In this document: positions 23,062-30,784 of the stretch, piece after piece
Position numbering within the stretch: the first letter of the stretch is position 1
Layout of the letters: each line of letters opens with the position of its first letter
Assembly: GCA_003245675.1 (NCBI GenBank)
Contig: QKCN01000019.1
Span: forward strand, 1 to 32,840
Reading direction: 5' to 3'
DNA from: Bacteriovoracaceae bacterium
Lineage (GTDB): Bacteria > Bdellovibrionota > Bacteriovoracia > Bacteriovoracales > Bacteriovoracaceae
Length of the DNA stretch: 32,840 nt
Translations under genes and position numbers: made by a program
The notes under the pieces: model-generated
Seen by the model: only the letters and a program-made list of their open reading frames with translations
Databases searched by the model: none
What the model was told of the DNA's origin: nothing

Positions 23062-23901
23062 CTAGGGGAGGTTCTTTTTTAGGGGCTTAATCATAAAGCC
23101 TATTTCGCGGCGATGCGAAGGGAGGTGAAAGGCCGTGACTTCATAATCTGGCTCAAAAAATTTTATCCACAAAGGGATTTTATTAAGGTCTGAAATCTTA
23201 GGGGTTTTAATGGTGAGAAAGGCTCCTTGAAGTTCTGGATAATAGTCCATAATTCTTTTGGATTGCTCGATATTGAGGCGCCCTTCGAGGTTAAGGTCTG
23301 ATATAAGCCAATTGCAGTCTTTGTATAAGTCCCTTCTGTCTACATCAAAAACACTTCTCATGATATGGCGAAAGTTTGTAGGAAAGTTTTGGGCAAGAGC
23401 TGGCTCCATCTTGGCCGGATCAATACAGTAAAGCTTCATACCTTGTTTGAGTAGGTAGTAAGAAATGCCACCTGGCGCACTGCCTATTTCCACCGCTATT
23501 TGGCCATTTTTAAAATCTAAGTTAAATAAAGAGTGAGCTTCTTGGATTTTTAGGTAGGCGCGAGCAGGAGCTTCTTTTGGAAGTTCTACCGATTGAAGGT
23601 CATAGGTATCTATGGGGGTTTCAATGGTTTGATACAACCAAAATTGATTTTCAGAGACGCGTATAAAGCTGGAATTTGTGGGTTCCGTTTGTTCTTTAGA
23701 CAAAAAGAGTGCCTGTCTCTTGGCAAAGATGATTGGATTCTTTTTTAATTTTTCTTCAAACCCACTTGGTCCTTTCATACTGATGAAGCTTTTATTAGAA
23801 AAGCTCAAGTGAAGTTCAGGGTATTTAAGGGCAATCTCCCCTAAAAGAAGGTCTTTGAGGGGGGAATCGTAAAAGAAAAGATAAAAAATATTGTCTGTCA
23901 T
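23062..23901 (-). CDS. RlmM/FtsJ-like RNA 2'-O-methyltransferase
   Basis: 279 residues. The C-terminal half is a SAM-dependent Rossmann methyltransferase of the RrmJ/FtsJ class. Lys118 in 'ARAYLKIQEA', the SAM loop 'EIGSAPGGISYYL' (139-151), Asp202 in 'LISDLN' and Lys232 in 'LTIKTP' are present. With a Glu in 'RREIGFMIKP' they form the K-D-K-E tetrad of 2'-O-methyltransferases. The N-terminal 100 residues could be a THUMP-like RNA-binding part, as in RlmM, which methylates C2498 of 23S rRNA. The start overlaps the rhodanese stop (4 bases), so they are coupled. Exact target is inferred. Confidence 0.75.
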   Translation of the reverse strand: MTDNIFYLFFYDSPLKDLLLGEIALKYPELHLSFSNKSFISMKGPSGFEEKLKKNPIIFAKRQALFLSKEQTEPTNSSFIRVSENQFWLYQTIETPIDTYDLQSVELPKEAPARAYLKIQEAHSLFNLDFKNGQIAVEIGSAPGGISYYLLKQGMKLYCIDPAKMEPALAQNFPTNFRHIMRSVFDVDRRDLYKDCNWLISDLNLEGRLNIEQSKRIMDYYPELQGAFLTIKTPKISDLNKIPLWIKFFEPDYEVTAFHLPSHRREIGFMIKPLKKNLP

Positions 23902-24242
23902 CTTAGTGTATTGCTCCAGCTTCCGGCATTGTAGGCTTCAAATCCTTTGGACTTTATCATACGCACGGCAATTGCGCTACGAGAACCACTGGCGCAGCAG
24001 ACGACAATGGGGACATTCTTTTTGAGTTTATTGATGGCCTGGCTTAATTCAGCCAGAGGAATATTGAGGGCCAGAGGATTGGCCCCTCCTAAAAATTCAG
24101 CTTCAGTTCTAACATCGAGAAATTGTGCTCCTCGATTTTTTAGTTCAGGAAGCATTTTAATGACTTTTCTTACTTTGAGGTGGCGGTAGAGGAAAAAAGC
24201 GGCAACGAGTAGTAGTGGCCAATAAGTTTTTAATGATTCCAT
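23898..24242 (-). CDS. Membrane-anchored rhodanese-domain protein
   Basis: 114 residues with an N-terminal membrane helix (about 6-19, 'TYWPLLLVAAFFLY') and one rhodanese domain. 'FLDVRTEAEFLGGANPLALN' gives the CH2A-like entrance and 'VVCCASGSRSA' the active loop with Cys83 in C-x-x-G-x-R. It could carry sulfane sulfur to acceptors at the membrane; the substrate is unknown. It overlaps the methyltransferase by ATGA on the minus strand and is divergent from fabI with a 90-bp shared promoter region. Confidence 0.88.
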   Translation of the reverse strand: MESLKTYWPLLLVAAFFLYRHLKVRKVIKMLPELKNRGAQFLDVRTEAEFLGGANPLALNIPLAELSQAINKLKKNVPIVVCCASGSRSAIAVRMIKSKGFEAYNAGSWSNTLR

Positions 24243-24332
24243 AGGGTACTCCGGGGAATAGGTTTACGCATTATAAAATGTTAATTTGTTTTTTGCAAGA
24301 CTTATTGTAAGCTCATAAAAAAAGGAAATATT

Positions 24333-25082
24333 GTGAATGAATTAGCTGGAAAGAAAGCATTGATTTTAGGTGTGGCCAATGAGCGCAGTATTGCTTGGGG
24401 AATTGCGCGTGAGTTAAGTCAAGCTGGGGCCCATGTGATTTTGAGCTATCAAAATGAGAATTTACTAAAACGGGTGGCACCCTTGGCCCAAGAAATTGGG
24501 GCAGAGCTTTTTCTTTGTGATGTTTTAAATTCTGAAAATCTCAAGGCCCTTTTTGCTCAGTTAGGGGAACTGGATATTCTCGTTCACTCTATTGCTTATG
24601 CCAACACACAAAGTTTGTCACGGCCACTGCACGAGGTTTTGCGTGCTGATTTTAATTTAGCTTTTGAGTCCAGTGTTTTTTCTCTTATTGAATTGTCACA
24701 CGAAGCTGCGCTGCTTATGAAAAAAGGGGGAAGTATTTTGACTCTCTCCTATATTGGCGCAGATCGCGTTGTGCCAGGTTATGGTTTAATGGGGCCAGTT
24801 AAAGCCGCTTTAGAGTGCTCAGTTCGCTATTTGGCCCACGAGTTAGGGCCTCTGGGAATTCGCGTAAATGCTATTTCAGCTGGGCCTTTGCGGACTCTTT
24901 CTTCGGCCGCTTTTGGACAAATAAAGCAAGCTATCAAAGAGGTCGAAACCCATGCTCCTTTGCGACAAAACATATCGACTAAAGATATTGGCAATTTAGC
25001 GGTTTTTTTGAGCTCCGATAAGGCCACCATGATTAGTGGGGAAACTATTTTTGTTGATAGTGGCCTTCATATTATGTCATAA
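24333..25082 (+). CDS. fabI: Enoyl-[acyl-carrier-protein] reductase (FabI)
   Basis: 249 residues. FabI reduces trans-2-enoyl-ACP with NADH in the last step of each elongation cycle. Diagnostic motifs are 'GVANERSIAWGIA' (dinucleotide binding), 'ILVHSIAYA', Tyr140 in 'LSYIGADRVVP', Tyr150 and Lys157 in 'YGLMGPVKAALE' (Y-x6-K), and 'ISAGPLRTL'. GTG 24333 follows AAAGGAAATATT. Length and spacing fit typical FabI. It stands apart from fabH, which lies 11.5 kb away. Its product pool supplies acyl chains that the ole operon could draw on. Confidence 0.93.
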   Translation: MNELAGKKALILGVANERSIAWGIARELSQAGAHVILSYQNENLLKRVAPLAQEIGAELFLCDVLNSENLKALFAQLGELDILVHSIAYANTQSLSRPLHEVLRADFNLAFESSVFSLIELSHEAALLMKKGGSILTLSYIGADRVVPGYGLMGPVKAALECSVRYLAHELGPLGIRVNAISAGPLRTLSSAAFGQIKQAIKEVETHAPLRQNISTKDIGNLAVFLSSDKATMISGETIFVDSGLHIMS

Positions 25083-25096
25083 AAACTTATCTTAAA

Positions 25097-25118
25097 TTTC
25101 AGAAACTTATTTCCGAAA
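25097..25118. promoter_or_regulatory. Tandem TTTCNGAAA palindromes, candidate operator
   Basis: Two 9-base palindromes, TTTCAGAAA (25097-25105) and TTTCCGAAA (25110-25118), have centres 13 bases apart. They lie 33-54 bases upstream of the dual solute-binding lipoprotein gene and 15 bases after the fabI stop. Confidence 0.45.
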
Positions 25119-25150
25119 TCCTCTGTGGCTTATTTTAAAGAGGATGGTCT

Positions 25151-27223
25151 ATGAAATGTAATGCGCTATTGATGGGATTTCTTTTCATCTTTGTGTCTTG
25201 TATGAATGATGCTCGCACGAGCAAAGATGAAATTGTTCTTTCGCTGGGACATGATATGCCAGTTAAAAGCAATCGCCATTTAGCCTTAACTCGTTTTGCT
25301 GAAATTTTGAAATACAAAAGTAAAGGGAAGGTCAAAGTTGAGATTTTCCCCGAACAGTCTCTTGGCAATGATTATCAAATGATGGCCAAAGCACAGCGCG
25401 GTGAAATTGATCTTATTTTCCCTCCCACCGCCAAAATGTCATCTCTGTTACCTATGGTGAAGGTTTTGGATGTTCCTTATTTTTTCAAGACAAAGCAAGA
25501 AGTGTATTTTGCATTAGATTCATTTTTGGAAAAGATGTTCGCCGATGCTTTAAGAGAAAAAGGACTTATTGGGTTAAATATCTTTGAGGGCGGTTTTAAG
25601 CAAATCATTTCTCATAAAAGTATTCAAGAAGTATCCGACTTTGAAAATCTCAAATTTAGAATTATGAAAAATGATATTCTAAAAAAACAGTATGCCATGG
25701 TGGGAAGCCAGCCTATTCACATTGACTTTCATCAGATTGGAGCAGCGTTTAAAGATTTAAGTATTGATGCGTTTGAAAATCCTTTAGATTCTGTACTTTC
25801 GATGAAGCTGGCCAATGAGAAGACAAGTGTTTTGTTAACCGATCATGCTTATTTGGGACAGTTTCTAATTTTGTCACGAGAAGGATTAAAGAAAATTCCT
25901 CCCCTGTATCGTTCGCTTTTGCATGAGGCTTCTCGTGAGGCCATGCTTTATTTGCGGGAATTAAATAACAAAGAGGAGGAAGGTGCACTAAAAAAACTAA
26001 AAAGCATGGGAGTCAAAGTGACGCGACCATCCCCTGCATTGAAAGCGCAATTAGTTCAGCTATGGGAGCCTTTAATGCAAAATGTGCTTGATGAGTTTCC
26101 CATTTTGAAAAATCGAGAGAAGAATCTTTTGCACAAAGATAAGCCTAAGTCTTTATTGCTGGGCCTTGATTTAGCTTTGAGTGGGCCGGTGGGGACCAGT
26201 GGGGAAGCTATTCGTTTGGGGGCAGAGTTGGCCCTTGAGGAAATTAATGCTGCGGGTGGAATCAATGGTATTCCTCTTTCCATGGAGGCATTAGACAATC
26301 AAGGCTTTCCCTCTAAGGGAGTCAAGAATATCAAAAAACTGATCCTCAAGGGAAACTTGGTGGCGATTATGGGAGGAATGCATAGTCCAGTGGCCTTAAA
26401 GGAAGTTTCGATGATTCATGAAAAGCAGGTTCCATTTCTTATTCCTTGGGCCGCTGCAACGGAGCTTGTGGACAATGGGTATGATCCCAATTTCGTATTT
26501 CGTTTTTCGGTGCGCGATGAATATGCGGGTGAGTTTCTGATAAAGAATATTCGCAAGAGGGCCAAAAAAATTGCTTTGTTATTGGAAAATACAAGCTGGG
26601 GAAAAAGTAATCACCGTGCCATGTTGGCGGCAATGAAGCGATTTGCAATGAGTCCTGTCGCAGTAGAGTTCTTCAATTGGGGTCAGTCTTCTTTTTCAGA
26701 ATCTCTTATGAAGATAAAAGACAGTGATGCTGATGGGATTGTATTTGTGGGCAATGCACCAGAGGGAGGAGCCTTTTTGCGTGAAATGGTTAAATACAAT
26801 ATGACATCTATTCCTGTGGTTTCGCATTGGGGCATTGTTGGTGGCGATTTTTTTCAAAATAATAAAGACAGCTTGCAGCAAATTGATTTTTCTTTTTTGC
26901 AAACTTACTTCTTTGATAAGTCGAGCAAAGGGAAGGCTCACGCATTTTATCAAAAAGTGAAAAAGCATTTTCCGAATAGAGTTTTGGCCCCTGCTGGTAT
27001 TATCCATGCTTATGAATTGACTCATCTTTTGGCCCAAGCCTTGCGCACACTCAATTCTTTTTCAGGGATAGAGGTGTATAAGGCATTAAAGGGGATTCAA
27101 AGTTATCACGGAATTTTCCGGAATTACCATATGCCGTTTGCAAAATTACAGGAAGCACTTGAGTACCGTGATTTTTCTTTGGCCCGATTTGGTGCCGATG
27201 GTGAAATCGTTAAGGCAAAATAA
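25151..27223 (+). CDS. Lipoprotein fusing DctP-type and Peripla_BP_6-type solute-binding domains
   Basis: 690 residues. A lipoprotein signal ends at Cys17 ('LFIFVSC'). Residues 25-320 match the TRAP-transporter DctP solute-binding family: 'GHDMPVKSNRHLALTRFAE', the 'LKFRIMKNDIL' segment with carboxylate-binding Arg170, and 'IDAFENPLDS' with Asn210. Residues 334-690 match the branched-chain amino-acid ABC binding family: 'GLDLALSGPVGTSGEAIRLG', 'LALEEINAAGGINGIPL' and 'PFLIPWAAATELV'. DctP proteins are normally about 330 and Leu/Ile/Val-binding proteins about 370 residues, so both domains look complete. No TRAP or ABC permease is nearby. The stop overlaps the start of a hybrid sensor kinase (TAATG), so it most likely presents ligand state to that kinase rather than feeding a transporter. 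Confidence 0.9.
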   Translation: MKCNALLMGFLFIFVSCMNDARTSKDEIVLSLGHDMPVKSNRHLALTRFAEILKYKSKGKVKVEIFPEQSLGNDYQMMAKAQRGEIDLIFPPTAKMSSLLPMVKVLDVPYFFKTKQEVYFALDSFLEKMFADALREKGLIGLNIFEGGFKQIISHKSIQEVSDFENLKFRIMKNDILKKQYAMVGSQPIHIDFHQIGAAFKDLSIDAFENPLDSVLSMKLANEKTSVLLTDHAYLGQFLILSREGLKKIPPLYRSLLHEASREAMLYLRELNNKEEEGALKKLKSMGVKVTRPSPALKAQLVQLWEPLMQNVLDEFPILKNREKNLLHKDKPKSLLLGLDLALSGPVGTSGEAIRLGAELALEEINAAGGINGIPLSMEALDNQGFPSKGVKNIKKLILKGNLVAIMGGMHSPVALKEVSMIHEKQVPFLIPWAAATELVDNGYDPNFVFRFSVRDEYAGEFLIKNIRKRAKKIALLLENTSWGKSNHRAMLAAMKRFAMSPVAVEFFNWGQSSFSESLMKIKDSDADGIVFVGNAPEGGAFLREMVKYNMTSIPVVSHWGIVGGDFFQNNKDSLQQIDFSFLQTYFFDKSSKGKAHAFYQKVKKHFPNRVLAPAGIIHAYELTHLLAQALRTLNSFSGIEVYKALKGIQSYHGIFRNYHMPFAKLQEALEYRDFSLARFGADGEIVKAK

Positions 27224-29757
27224 TGAACGAAGTTAGTAATCAAAGTATTCGCCAGATTTTAAATAATAATATCCTGAGGACTTTTGTTCTACATAGTCTC
27301 ATCCTCGGTGCTATTTTTGCAGTTTTGATTTACTACATTCAAAGAAGAGGCATTGAGTTAGAGCTTGAACATGAGCTAGATACCTATGAAACATCTTTAG
27401 AAACGAGATTAAACAATATTAGCGAGCGCGTTTCAATCTTGGGTAAAAATCATTTTATTGTTAATTCCTTGGTTTCGGGAAAACAAATGGGGGATGTTTT
27501 AGACAAACTCTTAAAGGGCGAAATTGAGAGCTCATTTGTTAAAAAGGCTTTTGTGCTTGATAGCGAAGAAAAAGTTGTCTATCAAACAGGGACTCCGGAA
27601 AATATCAGTGAGCTAGGACTATATTTTGCAAGAACTTTTCAAGAGGGAAGAGTTGCCTTTCTTTGGGATCTCTTTGATAATCGCTATTTTATCAGTGCTC
27701 CGATTATGTATTACCAAACTCCTCAAGGAGCTTTGGTATTTGAAATTAATATGGAAGAAGTATTTGCGCGACTGAAACTTGGCGACGAAGTTTCGCTTGC
27801 CGTAGATTTTGATGGGCAGATTGTTCGTTTTCATCCCGATGTAAAACCATATTGGCAATTGAAAAGAAATCTCGATTTGAATGGCCTAGGGCCAGCTACT
27901 TTATCTCTTATTGTCTCCCATACTCGAATTTTGGGGCCATTGTATCGTTTTCTTTTCTTATATATCTTGCTTGTTCTTATCTTTGTGCTGGGCGCTTACT
28001 GGTTGAGTCGTAAAGTCTCCTTGAAGTTATCACGTCCCTTAAGGGAGTTAAAAGATATTGTTGAAGATAAGCTTTCTCTTCATCGCTTGCAAAAGCCTGT
28101 TGCTGATGAGTCCAATGAGTTGAGTTTGATTCGTGAGGCATTTTATAAACAAGCCGTTCAGTTGCGAGAAATCAATAAGGACCTAGAGCAAAGAGTTATC
28201 GATCGAACCAAAGATTTAAATCTACTACTTATTGAGAATGAATTTTATAAATGGGCTATTACTACGGCCAGTTTAGTTGTTGAGACAGATATTAAAGGAA
28301 ATATTTTAGAGGTTAATGATCCCTTTTGTGCCATTTCTCATTATTCTCGCAAAGAATTATTGGGGCAAAATATTAGAATTGTAAATTCTAATTATCACGA
28401 TGACTCTTTTTGGAAAGAGCTTTGGGAAACCTTGAGTGCAGGAAATGTGTGGAGGGGGAAAATTAGAAATAAGGCTAAAGGGGGCCATTTTTATTGGGTT
28501 GATGTGCTGATAGTGCCTCGACGAGATGAAAGAGTCACTGGAGAGGTCATATCTTATCTATCTATTCAAAACGACATCACGCAAAGCAAGTTATATGAAG
28601 AGCAAATGCTCACTGAAAAGAAAAAAGCAGAAGATGCGGCCAGTGCCAAGGCTCAGTTTCTTGCTTCCATGAGCCATGAAATACGCACTCCCATGAATGC
28701 TATTTTGGCCATGGGAGAGATTCTTGCGGAATCGACGAAACTCGATGCAGAAGAGCAGCACTATCTCGATCTACTAAATAATTCGGGAAGAACTCTATTA
28801 CAGCTTATTAATGACATTTTAGATTTTTCAAAAATTGAAGAGGGTGCCATTGATTTAGAAAAAGAGAACTTTGATGTAGAGCTGCTGGTTCAAGAAGTCA
28901 TAGATCTTTTTTATCCTTTAATTGAAAAGAAAGAATTATCTTTTCATTATAACACTGGATTGCAACATAAAATGCGACAAGGAGATACAACAAGGATCAA
29001 GCAGATTCTTTTCAATTTGGTTGGTAATGCAATGAAATTTACTAGTAAAGGCAGCATTTCCATTCAATTGCACGAAGAGGCTGAAAATCGAATTTTATTT
29101 GAGATTGCAGATACGGGAATTGGGATTCCTGAGGATAAGCTACAAATGATTTTTGAACGTTTTAGCCAAGCTGATCGCTCTACTACTAGGCAATTTGGAG
29201 GAACAGGTTTGGGCCTGAGCATTTGCAAGGGCCTTGTGGAAATGATGGGCGGAGAAATTGTTGTTAAAAGTGAGCTGGGAGTAGGGAGTGTTTTTTCTTT
29301 TACAGCACAATTACCACTTTCTGAGTCAACGGAAAAAAGAGGTGAAGGTCTAGTTCAAGTGGATTTAGATATGCTTGAAAAATTAAGGGGACGAATTCTC
29401 ATTGTGGATGATTCTCTTGAAAATATTGAAGTCTTAAAGCTTTTTTTAAAGTCGACTCAGTTGGAAATAATAACTGCAATTAATGGTGAAGTTGCCTTGG
29501 ATATTTTGGGCAATGAGAGTTTTGATGTTGTTTTTATGGATGTGGAAATGCCGGTGATGGATGGTATTACGGCCATGAAAAAAATAAGAGTGCAAGAAAT
29601 GGGGACAGGGCGAAAACAGCGAGTTGTCGCTTTGTCAGCACATGCCGTGGATTATATCAAGCATGAGATTATGCAGGCAGGCTTTGATGACTATATGACA
29701 AAGCCTATCACCAAACACAAAATACATAACTATTTGATAACACATATGAAAGAATGA
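27223..29757 (+). CDS. Transmembrane hybrid sensor histidine kinase (PAS-HisKA-HATPase-REC)
   Basis: 844 residues. Membrane helix about 20-40; periplasmic sensor 42-240 resembling a double-Cache or similar domain; second helix 243-261; HAMP-like linker 262-335; PAS domain about 337-452 ('LVVETDIKGNILEVNDPFCA'). HisKA has His485 in 'SMSHEIRTPMNA'. HATPase_c is intact: N-box 'NLVGNAMKFT', G1 'DTGIGIP', G2 'GGTGLGLSI'. The receiver (about 724-840) has Asp729/Asp730, phospho-acceptor Asp773 in 'FMDVEMPVMDG' and Lys827 in 'MTKPIT'. No Hpt domain or DNA-binding output is present, so phosphate must pass to a separate protein. ATG 27223 overlaps the stop of the dual binding lipoprotein. Confidence 0.95.
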   Translation: MNEVSNQSIRQILNNNILRTFVLHSLILGAIFAVLIYYIQRRGIELELEHELDTYETSLETRLNNISERVSILGKNHFIVNSLVSGKQMGDVLDKLLKGEIESSFVKKAFVLDSEEKVVYQTGTPENISELGLYFARTFQEGRVAFLWDLFDNRYFISAPIMYYQTPQGALVFEINMEEVFARLKLGDEVSLAVDFDGQIVRFHPDVKPYWQLKRNLDLNGLGPATLSLIVSHTRILGPLYRFLFLYILLVLIFVLGAYWLSRKVSLKLSRPLRELKDIVEDKLSLHRLQKPVADESNELSLIREAFYKQAVQLREINKDLEQRVIDRTKDLNLLLIENEFYKWAITTASLVVETDIKGNILEVNDPFCAISHYSRKELLGQNIRIVNSNYHDDSFWKELWETLSAGNVWRGKIRNKAKGGHFYWVDVLIVPRRDERVTGEVISYLSIQNDITQSKLYEEQMLTEKKKAEDAASAKAQFLASMSHEIRTPMNAILAMGEILAESTKLDAEEQHYLDLLNNSGRTLLQLINDILDFSKIEEGAIDLEKENFDVELLVQEVIDLFYPLIEKKELSFHYNTGLQHKMRQGDTTRIKQILFNLVGNAMKFTSKGSISIQLHEEAENRILFEIADTGIGIPEDKLQMIFERFSQADRSTTRQFGGTGLGLSICKGLVEMMGGEIVVKSELGVGSVFSFTAQLPLSESTEKRGEGLVQVDLDMLEKLRGRILIVDDSLENIEVLKLFLKSTQLEIITAINGEVALDILGNESFDVVFMDVEMPVMDGITAMKKIRVQEMGTGRKQRVVALSAHAVDYIKHEIMQAGFDDYMTKPITKHKIHNYLITHMKE

Positions 29758-29832
29758 TAAGAGATTGTCTTTCTTGAACATCCATATTTTTTGGGGGAGA
29801 CTTTTTGGACCAACTGGTTTGAGGAGTTTCTC

Positions 29833-30747
29833 ATGTCAAAAGTCGTTTTGCTTGTTTGTTTATTCTTATCTAGTTCTCTTTGGGCAAAGCTTTGTCGCCC
29901 AGTGGATTTGAGGGCCGATTTTGGTCCAGTCCGTGATCAGAAGGAAACTTACTGGTGTTACGCCTTTTCTGCTTCCGACTTAATTCAACAGCATTTTAAA
30001 CTCAAAAAACAAATTTCGGCCGTGGATGTTGCTTTCACTTATAATCAAGGATTTCCTGGATCCTGGCATCGAGTTTTGGCACCTCTTATTAGTCCCAAAT
30101 TTAATTCAGGTGAGCCGGAAACAGGCTTTATCAAGCTTGCCATTAAGCGTGTGATTGCGCGTGGACTTTGTCCAGAGTCGCTTTTCCCTTCATCTAGAGG
30201 TGCTTTGAAAATCAATCGTGAAACTGGTGAGTCTGTTGCTTTAGGATGGAGAGAGAGCATCAAGGAAATGCATGAACTGAAAAGACTTTCTTTGAGAGAC
30301 GAATATTTTTCTTTTCCAGGAATGGATTGGGCGGCGTTTTGGACCGTTTTAGACAATTCTTCTGATAAGAAATTAATGTATAATCTAGCCACTTGGGCCT
30401 GTGAAGGGCATAGAATTCAAGTGCCTCAAGCTTCTTTGAAAACGGTGTATTTACCTTCTAATGCTGCCATGCTTTTAGATCAGCAATTAAATCGAGGGGA
30501 GAGTGCTGCCATTGATTACTTTTCAGCCTTTATGTACGATCAAAATGCGAAAAAAGAGGATTTACACACTTCTGTTATTGCTGGCCGCCGCATGGGGGAA
30601 GCTGGAGAATGTGAATACCTCATTCGCAATACCTATGGAACTGACTGTTCTGAATATGTTCCTCCTTACCAATGTGAAAACGGTTACTTATGGGTGTCTG
30701 AATCTGTCATTAATCGCATGACTGTGGGTGTGACTTTTTTTAAGTAA
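29833..30747 (+). CDS. Secreted papain-like (C1-type) cysteine peptidase
   Basis: 304 residues from ATG 29833, chosen over 29791 because it starts a signal peptide ('MSKVVLLVCLFLSSSLWA') and has GAGGAG six bases upstream. The papain layout is visible: 'GPVRDQKETYWCYAFSASDL' with nucleophile Cys42, His245 in 'DLHTSVIAGRR' and Asn266 in 'LIRNTYGTD', matching papain's 'KNSWG' strand. The papain Gln of the oxyanion hole corresponds to Gln36. It lacks a long pro-peptide. It should cleave proteins in the periplasm or outside; in a predator it could attack prey proteins, which is inference. Confidence 0.82.
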   Translation: MSKVVLLVCLFLSSSLWAKLCRPVDLRADFGPVRDQKETYWCYAFSASDLIQQHFKLKKQISAVDVAFTYNQGFPGSWHRVLAPLISPKFNSGEPETGFIKLAIKRVIARGLCPESLFPSSRGALKINRETGESVALGWRESIKEMHELKRLSLRDEYFSFPGMDWAAFWTVLDNSSDKKLMYNLATWACEGHRIQVPQASLKTVYLPSNAAMLLDQQLNRGESAAIDYFSAFMYDQNAKKEDLHTSVIAGRRMGEAGECEYLIRNTYGTDCSEYVPPYQCENGYLWVSESVINRMTVGVTFFK

Positions 30748-30784
30748 GTATTTAGAAATTTAGTGAAAATCCGAAAAGATCCTT

